Assembly (NCBI GenBank): GCA_029168955.1
Contig: JAPDOI010000415.1
Coordinates: 248,001 to 312,000 of the forward strand
DNA: 64,000 nucleotides
Direction: 5' to 3'
Source: Aplectana chamaeleonis
Lineage: Eukaryota > Nematoda > Chromadorea > Rhabditida > Cosmocercidae
In this document: one piece after another, positions 56,162 through 64,000 of the stretch
Position numbering within the stretch: position 1 is the first letter of the stretch
How the letters are laid out: each line of letters begins with the position of its first letter
Made by a program: the position numbers and the translations under genes
Notes under the pieces: model-generated
The model's input: the letters and a program-made list of their open reading frames with translations, nothing else
The model's database searches: none
Told to the model about the DNA's origin: nothing

Positions 56162-58003
56162 TTAGCATGTTATGCTTTTTACCAATTGTGTTATACTTTT
56201 CTTATCATCTCTTAGGTTGAACTTATATGCTATCATTTTTTGTTTATATATGCATTTTATTATATTTACTTCTACGAATTCAGATGTATATTTGTTTTCA
56301 ATTAAAACTGTTTTCATTTCTTTGAGTTTTTCCGTGAAGGAATCTAAATTTGAACAGATATTAGCTAATCTCAAGGTCTCCGTGTAAATTGTGGATGCTT
56401 TGACTTTTATAGAGATGTCAGAATGAGCATGAGGAAATCTTTTAACTCTGAAATTAAAATCATCTGTCTTATTATACAATTTTGTATGTATTCTATTATT
56501 AATTATTTTTATACTAATGGCTAAGTAACTGCTTTTATAGGGATTATTGTGCGTCTTTTTGAGCTCCAATACATTCTTGTATATTAGTGAAATTTGACTG
56601 TCCACAAATGTTTCATCTTTATTATGGATTATAAGCAAGTCATCCTTATATCTAAAAGGTTTGAAAAGTACGTTATTTTCAATTTTCGCGCTAATAGAGT
56701 ACCTATACTCCAACATGGAAACTGTTATATCAGCTAACAATGGGCTGAAGTTACCACCCTGAGGAACTCCTTTCATCTGTTGAAGCACAAGTTCTCCGAA
56801 ACGACAGTAACTGTTGCGTAAAAGATAGTCAACGTGATATATCAAGTCTGTGATGGTATAATATTTGTAATCGCCTTTATCTAGCTCAGAATCTCGATAA
56901 AATACTCTGTATCCATTGGTAACTATCCATTTTTTATTAGCATTTTTGAAGCAAATTTTCAAAAATTCTTTCATGTTATACAGAATAAAACTGTGCGGAA
57001 GGTTAGTGAACATATCCGTAAAATCAGCAGAATAAACTTGAACCCCATTGGTACTCAATCTACATAATTGAGCTGCTATGTTAATGTTGGAGATAGACCA
57101 ATAGGTCTTGAGTCCTCCCTTCCTTTGGTAACTCACATTGGTATAATTAATAAAATGTGTCTTGAGGAACGAGAAAATTTTTTGTAGTTCTACTGCTAAT
57201 GGTTTCATGCTGCTGTTTCTTGCTCCCGTAATGAATCTGAATTTTATGGGGTCCTCATGTAATTTCGGTAAAGCTTAGATGATGGGTAGCTCACAATCAA
57301 TGTCAAATTTTAGTCCTGCTTTAATATTGAAAAACTTATGCTTTAAAATAGTTGTTTGCCTGTTGGCATTTTGAATCAGCTTATATGTGTCACTATGGTT
57401 TTGTTCTCTTTCAAAATTACCGTCTATGATATTAATTCCAAGTTCTTTCATGAGAGTTATGGTGTAGTATTTCTCACAAATAATCCCATAATTATTGCAA
57501 GCTTTATCTAAAGGGCAGAAAATGAAGTGTTTCTGGTATTCTTTTATACTCTTATAAGGTATCAGACTATTAGACTGCCTACTGAAGGAAGTCCCTTGTA
57601 GTATTGGTTTGAGTCTTTTTCTGTACTGTTTTTTGAAGTGCAACTGCAAGTTATTTATTTTAATAGCATCTAGCTTGTACTTATTTTTCTTATAGTTGAT
57701 GAATTTCGCTGTGGCGTCGAAATAAGTTTGTGTTATTTCACTCCTGTTATTCATCTTTTCTATTCTGTATTTAGTTCCTTTATTCAGAATTTCTTTGAGA
57801 ATGGGATTTTTTATTATATCAATATTCCCTGTTATGATGTGTTGATGATGGGGATCAATATAATCTTTATATTCATCCCGACCATATTCACAAATGCACC
57901 CATCTGATAGTATTTCTTGGATGCTACTTGTATCCAAAGCTTTCAACATTTTATAATAGTTGAAAACAATGCTAGATACAGGATTATCATAAATATGAAC
58001 CAC
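56162..58003 (-). pseudogene. Penelope-like reverse transcriptase
   Basis: Continues from the GIY-YIG part after the A7 frameshift. FCPLDKACNNYGIICEKYY carries the Penelope DK(G/A) block. LPKLHEDPIKFRFITGARNS follows an in-frame TAA at 57273-57275 that replaces a probable Tyr. The RT core has VYSADFTDMFTNLPH (first Asp), GVPQGGNFSPLLADI and FRYKDDLLII (the catalytic DD). The thumb region runs to TAA at 56162. Apart from the single stop, 1.8 kb stays open, so the lesions are recent. Confidence 0.88.
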
Positions 58004-58014
58004 TCTTACTTTTT

Positions 58015-59060
58015 TTAACGTTCTATTTCAGTGTTAGGAACAAGGTAAGGCAAATCTATGCTGTTGAAAATCCTATTGAAATTAATCCGATCAGAAACAT
58101 TATTGAAATAATTCATTTTCAAGTAGTAGTAATCTTCTTGTTCATTTTTACGTCTTTCGTTACATTCCAAGTGATAGTGGAAATGAGTAAGAAGGCACAG
58201 AATCAGAAACTTAGTTTTGTTGGTGATACTAGATAGGAAAGAATCCGACTGTGATAGTTCTATAAGCCCTATTATATTTCTTTTATTCATGTGTTTTATC
58301 AAACTATATATTTTCATAGCATTCAATCCATCTTTTCCTTCTTTCTCTATGTAATCGATAACATTTTGAACATCCAAAGAATTTAATCTATTTATCTTTA
58401 TTCTTCTACCTCTATTATTCCGTTCGTTGGTAATTTTGAGTGCAAAGAATGGATGTTTGACTTTATGCATAAGTGGATTACTGATATCTGAGATATTTCC
58501 ATATCCTTTAATATTATCATTAAGTCCAAAAGGGTATGGTGTCATGAGAAGTTTTATCCAAAACTCTTCCTTCTCCAGTAAAATGTTTCTATCCGTATTT
58601 TCTGGACAAGAGTCCAAAATGTGTACAATTATGTTGGATTTACATTTATGATAATGTGTGTATAATGGAGTAAATATTTTATGGTTGTTAATATTGCGTA
58701 GATGTTCCATTACTCTCTCTTTCAAACTCCTAGTTGTCATTCCAACATATTGTAAATTACAACTAAGCAATATATAACACCTCTAGACCTACAGTTAGCG
58801 CCATTAGTCTTGAATGTATTAATGCAAAATTTTGTGACGGTGGAATGAATATAGTTATCAAAGTTTGTAAGTCTACAAACAGTGCATTTAGCCGAACATT
58901 TTTCTCCTTTTTGATCATTAACAAGATCTTTTATGGTATATTTGCTAGCTCTATTCTTATACTTGGTGAAGGAAGACAGGGAGAAGTAGTTTTTTGCTTG
59001 ATTTGGAACCTGAGTTTTTGACCAAAATCTAAGTAAGTGGGCGGCCAAACCCCTTACAGA
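58015..59060 (-). pseudogene. Penelope-like N-terminal part: Cys motif and GIY-YIG nuclease
   Basis: Would nick target DNA. The first frame (to about 58770) contains GEKCSAKCTVCRL and CRSRGVIYC, the G-x-IY strand. A frameshift in TTAGTTGTAA moves to the next frame with LQYVGMTTRSLKERVMEHL (the YVG strand and catalytic-type Arg). Further on is LLEKEEFWIKLLMTPYPFGL with the conserved Glu and the W-I-K..P-x-GLN pattern of Penelope nucleases. The frame ends in TAA at 58015, next to an A7 run where the frame changes again. Confidence 0.85.
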
Positions 59061-59175
59061 GAGGAATCTCCCTCACGGGTTTGCCAGGGCTGCTGGCGGG
59101 GTAGTCAATCCCCAAGGTTTTGACTTAGTACTGGGTGGCGCGAAAAACTGATCCCTCTTGGCATTTTCCGCTTAT

Positions 59176-59183
59176 AACCCCAT
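59176..59183. repeat. 8-bp target-site duplication, 5' copy
   Basis: AACCCCAT, repeated at 62461-62468 after the 3' tail of the second RTE copy. Confidence 0.8.
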
Positions 59184-59397
59184 TGGGGGTGTGTATACAA
59201 GTCTGTTGGTACCTGCTCGTTGGTGCCCCTGCTTCTACTGAACCCAGCAGACGTTTGAGTGTACACAGGGAACGTTCGAGCGATATAGCGTGCACAACTA
59301 TATCGCGAAAGTATCCCGCACATTGCATAAAGGTGTCGCCGTCCGGCACACTAAGGCCTCTGGTCCATAACACCTTAGGATCCGTACCTAGGGAGTC

Positions 59398-60321
59398 ATG
59401 GAGTCTTTGGCCACAAGCCACAATTTCGCCACCCTGAACTGTCGATCGCTGTCGAGTGATATCCAAAAAACTGCGCTATCCAGACTTCTGAGCTATTTCC
59501 ATGCACCGTTTGCTGCTTTGCAGGAAACCCGCCTCAAGGATAGACCCGTCATCAGCGTCGGAGAGTACACCATCTACTGCGGTAACGCTGACGATAGGAG
59601 AGTGGGAGGCTGTGCAATAGCTGTAAGGAAGGATTTCAATGGTATGGTCAAGGAGTTCGGCTCAACGTCGTGTCGGAATGCATTCGTACGACTGCGGGAT
59701 CACAGAGGATTCAATCTGTGGATAGTGAGTGCTCATGCGCCCACTGAAACCGCCGAAGACAATTCGAAGGATGCGTTTTATGAGGAACTCAATACGTTGC
59801 TGGCCAGGATACCTTGTCAACATGCTGTTGTCGTGGGGATTGACGCAAATGCGAAGATGGGACTTGATCAGGAATCCGAAGTACTCGGTAAATGGTTCTA
59901 CCCAGTGGAGCAAACATCGGACAATGGCTACCGCCTTGTCGACTTTTGTGAACGCAGTGGTCTGATTATTGCATCGACATTCAAGAGGAATCATCGCCGC
60001 CATCAGCTTACGTGGCAGGGACCAACCCGGCTATCTCCAGAAGAGCAGCGGAAGCAGAAGATGACAACTTTGAAACTACAGCTTGACTATGTCCTGACGA
60101 GGAATATTCCAGTATCGGACATTCGAAGATCTAGAGCTGTGTGGGATGTCGCGTTCGATTCGGATCTCCGTCCTGTTCTGTTGAACTTCACTGCGAGGAT
60201 TCATAAGAGGAAGCGAGGGCTCCAGCCTCTCCAGAGGATTGACATGACAAGTCTCAGAGATGAAAGAGTGCAGAAGGAATTTCCGACAACGCGTTTCTAT
60301 TCACATCGGAGTACGGACTAA
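59398..60321 (+). pseudogene. RTE endonuclease domain, copy 2
   Basis: ATG at 59398 (MESLATSHNFATLNCRSL). Motifs: LQETRLKDRP, LWIVSAHAP, VVGIDANAKMG, LQLDYVLTRN. The last block reads DSDLRPVLLN: the catalytic His of SDH is Leu, while copy 1 keeps His. A one-base insertion near 60262 throws the tail out of frame. The next frame, 60260-60553, continues the linker (KKFAYVSEETTSTYNRV). Confidence 0.9.
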
Positions 60322-60553
60322 GAAGAAACTTTGCGACGCGGATTCTTTTGTCAAATGCATCCAGGACGCTTCGAAAGAGGCACTCCCGGTTGTACAGCCT
60401 AAGAAGAAGTTCGCCTACGTCTCAGAAGAAACAACATCTACCTACAACAGAGTATGTGCTCTCCGAACTGCAGGAAACTTCGTGGAGGAGAAGCGTCTGA
60501 GGAGGAAGTTGCGTCGGCAGCTTCAAAGTGACCGCGAACGAGTGGACGTGTAG

Positions 60554-62420
60554 ACCTAAGGAGTCCGAGAAGGCTTGGGAGGAGAAGAATCCGAGGAAAG
60601 CCTACACGTTGCTGCGACAGTATAGCGGGAAGATGAAGAGATGTTCTCCTGTCTTGAACACTACCAATGGAGTTGCAGTTGGTGATGCGACGCTGCCAAT
60701 ATGGAAGGATTACTTCAGTTCACTACTGAATCGTCCAGCGCCATCAGTACCTGAGCTCCCGCATGTTCAGAGAGCACATTACGATGTCAGTGAGGAACCG
60801 CCGACTGAGTCTGAAGTTTTTGGATTGTGTCCGGAAAATGAAGAATGGAAAGGCAGGTGGAGATGACAACATCACTGCTGAAATGCTGAAAGCTCTTCCT
60901 CCGTCTGGGATTCGTGAAATGACCAACACCATCCGTGCCATATGGATGAGCGAAAGGATACCCGATTCGTGGAGACATGCGATCATCGTACCTCTTCACA
61001 AGAAGCTATCCGTCACGGATCCTAAGAACTACAGAGGAATCTCTCTACTTCGTGTCATGTACAAGGTTTTAGAACGTATCATTCTCGAGCGACTTATCAA
61101 ACATCGTGAAGGAACGACCAGAGATGAGCAAGCCGGTTTTCGACCTGGAAGATCGACCATCGACCAAGTGTTCGTCGTGAGAAGAGTAATTGAATCGTGG
61201 CAGCGGTTTTCGAAGCCATTACAGCTTGCTTTTTTGGACTTTGAAGCCGCGTTCGACTCTCCTCATCGTGATCGATTGCTCAATGCTCTGCGAGCAGATG
61301 GAGTCCCGGAAAAGTATGTTCGGTTAATCGAGGACATGAACAAAGGAACAACAGCAGCAGTTCGTACACCTGTCGGATTTACATCAGCTTTCGAGGTGAA
61401 AACAGGAGTAAGGCAAGGAGCCGTTGCAGGACCTTTTCTTTTCAACTTCGCCGTTGATGACATCATGCGTAGAGTTGCAGAACAGTTTCCTGCGGATGTG
61501 ATCCTAACACCATCAGGACGCTCCCTTGTCGACCTGGAGTACGCCGACGACATTGTGTTATTCGCTGAAAACAACGCAAAACTGCAAAGGATTGTGAACC
61601 TCGTTTCGAAGTATGCCGCAGCCTATGGACTTCGTCTTCGTCCCGACAAATGCAAGCAGATGTGGGTCTCTCAGAGGCCTTCAACTGGAGTTTGTGTGGA
61701 CGGACAACGTATCGAACTGGTGGACGATTTCTGTTATTTGGGCTGTTTGCTGAAGAACGATGGTAGTTATGCAGCGGATATTCGACAACGATGTGCGAAA
61801 GCTACGTCTGCATTCAATTCTCTAACCAAGTGTTTGTGGTCTACCACCATCGCGAAGGAAGTCAAGTTGCGCGTCTACCTATCCGCTATTCGCCCTATCA
61901 TGATGTACGGATCGGAGACGTGGGCAGCACCGAAAACGCAGATGGAAAGGTTGGATTGCACGGAGAGGAAGCTTTTTGGGGTTTGCTTGGATATTTCTGG
62001 CCGCGTGTATGCCATAACGAAGACCTTTACAAGGAAATCGACGCAGTACATCAACGCTTGACACGAGGGAGGTGCCAGCATCTCCTAACGCCATCTCAAG
62101 CAGCAATGGAAAGTCGACTTCGACTGCTCGGGCATATACTAAGAAGAACGCCGGATCGTCTCGTACAACACGCTTTAAAAATGCTTCCAAATCCTGTCTG
62201 GAAACGGCCACCTGGGCGTAGGCGAAAGTTCTGGACGGATGTGGTTAAAGAGGATTTAAAGTCACTCGGCATCGAAAGACAGTTCAGGCGCGATGTTTCG
62301 TTTCGCAGGAAATGGAATAGTGACAGCTGGATGGAATGTGTTCAAATTGTGGCTGAAGACCGTGAAAAATGGACACGGCTGACTACTAGGACGGCACACC
62401 TCGGTGAAGATGCGGAATGA
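60554..62420 (+). pseudogene. RTE reverse transcriptase, copy 2
   Basis: Begins in the frame 60528-60866 (WEEKNPRKAYTLLRQYSGKM). An extra T in a T run at about 60817-60821 shifts to 60763-62061, which holds DPKNYRGISLLRVMYKVLE, DEQAGFRPGRSTIDQVFV, FLDFEAAFDSP, GVRQGAVAGPFLF and the catalytic LEYADDIVLF. A missing base near 61978 moves the C-terminus (LLGHILRRTPDRLVQHALKM, RPPGRRRKFWTDVV) to another frame ending at TGA 62418-62420. All catalytic RT residues visible are intact. Confidence 0.92.
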
Positions 62421-62460
62421 CCGCGTCAGGCGAAAGCCAACCGATTAAGTAAGTAAGTCA

Positions 62461-62468
62461 AACCCCAT
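62461..62468. repeat. 8-bp target-site duplication, 3' copy
   Basis: AACCCCAT, matching 59176-59183. 62470-63535 beyond it shows no gene or named repeat. Confidence 0.8.
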
Positions 62469-63537
62469 CAGTACCAGTCCCTATTTTTATTCAGAGGTAT
62501 GGCCCTCCATAAATAGCCCGGCTTTTCAGTAGTTTACGGATCAGTACCGGTGGAAAGGAGAGGTCATGGCGTGAGCGGAACACTCAGGTTCAAGGCCGCA
62601 CAGGTCTTTTTGTGCTCGTTCGTAGCCGTTTTTTCCGACATTGCTGACGCTTTCAAATTTCCGGATCAGTGAGTGCATCTAAATGATTTTTGCACACCTT
62701 CCCGGGTGTACACTTTTTCGACAATCCTGTTATCAGGTCGATTGTACCCATATCAGTTGCTCGCTAAAAACAATGGAGAGAGTTAAAGTCTAACAATCCC
62801 TACTCATGAGTCTGCAGCAAAATTTTGTCAATTTTATGCCAGTTTGTCTTCGAGTTGACGATCAGGAACCGCCCGTCGCCGTCGACCAAGACTTGCTGCC
62901 ATCCAATCGCAAAGCGGCCGCGACCTGTCTTTAGTAACTGCCAACTTCTTGAAGCCATTTCTCAAGACTTTCATTTCATCTCCAACTAGTCGCCCTTCTA
63001 TGACTCAATCTTCGGATAAACGCGCGGTGGCGGCCAGTGAGAGCTCACTTTTATCAGCGCGCAACCTCTCAAACGTGGTACTTATATGCAAGATACACAT
63101 TTTCGTTGCATCGAGTCCTCAAAAAAAACTTCTGGTATTTTAGTGATCATCAAATCAAACATTGTTTCACTCTGAAGCAAACGTTAACTTAAAATGGCAC
63201 ACTCGACAAAAGTAGTTAGTTGCGAGCATTTTTAAGGATTCAGCTCGGCTAAAAAACTGATTAATTGTTCTGGAAAAAGGGATGTGTAGTCATTCTCATG
63301 GGATGGTAGTTGTGTCAAACCGGTCGAAAATTCGTGAGGCGTTCGGTTCTTCTAAAATGATTTATTTAGCGTGTTCTTCCAGATTTGCAACAATTTGCCT
63401 TTTTTTATTCTGGAAGGTGTAGGTCGGAAGTTTCAAAAAATCACTTTCTCACTCCGAAATGCGTTTCCATCAACTCGAACTGCACTCGCATTTTCTATAG
63501 AAAAACCAATTGTTTTGGTTTTAGACGGAGAGTGGTA

Positions 63538-63648
63538 TTTTTCAAATGCCAAGCGGCGATGGTTTGCCAAAAATAGTGCGAAACGGAGAAAACTTTCTCT
63601 TCGCATAATTTTTGGCAAACCATCGCCGCTCAGCATTTGAAAAGCACA
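63538..63648. mobile_element. 110-bp near-perfect foldback
   Basis: TTTTTCAAATGCCAAGCGGC..TTTGCCAAAAAT is mirrored by ATTTTTGGCAAA..GCCGCTCAGCATTTGAAAA around a short centre near 63592. Shadow frames on both strands are by-products. Confidence 0.8.
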
Positions 63649-63899
63649 ATTTTCACAGAATTTAAAGCCGACAGTTCTCAAAACAACTTCCCAATGGAAT
63701 CAATAATTTGAACCTTTCCGAAAAATGTTCACGACAATAATTTAGAAATAAAAATTGTTAAAGAAATTCGAAAATCGTTGTTTTTACTCGGAAGCGAAGA
63801 AATCACCATTCACAGGGAGATCAATAAACGATGAATACTCTGATATTTGAATTCCGTTTAACCCTGGACATTTCTCTAAACAGTGCGGATTTCAGCGAT

Positions 63900-64000
63900 T
63901 TAAAGGCAGTGTTCTCGATAAAAATTGATTTTCTGTTTTTTCCGCCCATCTTAAAAACGGTCCCATGCTGATTCCAATGATGTCTCTGGAATCGTACAAG
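63900..64000. mobile_element. TTAA MITE, family 1, cut by window end
   Basis: TTAAAGGCAGTGTTCTCGAT begins at 63900. The next 80 bp match, in reverse, the right end of the 44954 and 48042 copies (ACGGTCCCATGCTGATTCCA). Confidence 0.85.

Larger units (their letters stand above)
56100..59110 (-). mobile_element. Penelope-like retroelement with N-terminal GIY-YIG
   Basis: About 3 kb on the minus strand, AT-rich compared with neighbours. Reading order is zinc-like Cys motif, GIY-YIG endonuclease, DKA block, reverse transcriptase. Most endonuclease-bearing Penelope elements have GIY-YIG at the C-terminus; the permuted order is that of the Naiad/Chlamys group. Element ends are not fixed. The 3' flank (55690-56100) may belong to it and has a 9-bp-stem hairpin at 55904-55938. 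One in-frame TAA and two frameshifts make it non-functional. Confidence 0.85.
59184..62460 (+). mobile_element. RTE-clade LINE, copy 2, full-length and younger
   Basis: About 3277 bp, aligned end to end with 2050-5320 and flanked by AACCCCAT. The 3' end GATTAAGTAAGTAAGTCA shows the tetranucleotide tail. There are no premature stops inside the expected reading path, only four small indels (near 60262, 60547, 60821 and 61978). It is therefore younger than copy 1. It inserted just upstream of the Penelope-like element. Confidence 0.93.

Noticed and set aside
57273..57275. Selenocysteine recoding in the Penelope-like element
   Set aside because: The in-frame stop is TAA, not TGA, and no insertion element was seen.

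Overview
This looks like a eukaryotic, repeat-choked intergenic stretch of a parasitic strongylid nematode, most likely a hookworm relative. The grounds are nematode-type gene structure (several 50-70 nt introns, TTTCAG/TTTTAG acceptors, acceptors 3-7 nt before start codons that suggest spliced-leader trans-splicing) and the transposon mix (RTE-type LINEs, mariner remnants, a Penelope-like element, very many foldback MITEs). The species is inferred, not shown. There are no operons, rRNA genes or bacterial features.

Only three loci look like host genes. One is an intact 10-exon gene of unknown function (minus strand, 23754-26710, 597 codons). The other two are an inverted duplicate pair of a small secreted cysteine-rich peptide gene, copy A at 19381-19708 (minus) and copy B at 38481-38808 (plus). 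Each copy has lost a different splice site of its single intron. A decayed coding remnant lies at 14216-14992.

Layout: 1-2034 holds small palindromic repeats and a 414-bp MITE. 2050-5320 is a full-length decayed RTE retrotransposon with a 12-bp target duplication. 8490-13840 is a second, RTE-1-like LINE on the minus strand, split by a 2.05-kb insertion that itself contains other elements. 15310-19250 is a nest of foldback elements. 19250-21850 has copy A, an RT scrap and a 33-bp satellite. 23750-26710 is the intact gene. 27400-34330 is a repeat field with a 145/290-bp satellite, a GC-rich hairpin and a near-perfect 676-bp palindrome. 34794-35520 is a CR1-like endonuclease fragment. 36780-55640 is dominated by TTAA-flanked MITEs and other inverted repeats around copy B. 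56100-59110 is a Penelope-like element with an N-terminal GIY-YIG domain. 59184-62460 is a second, younger RTE copy with an 8-bp target duplication. The window ends inside another TTAA MITE.

The autonomous elements all carry disabling lesions, so the window is best read as a graveyard of several transposition waves. Nested insertions and paralogous empty sites allow some of those events to be ordered.
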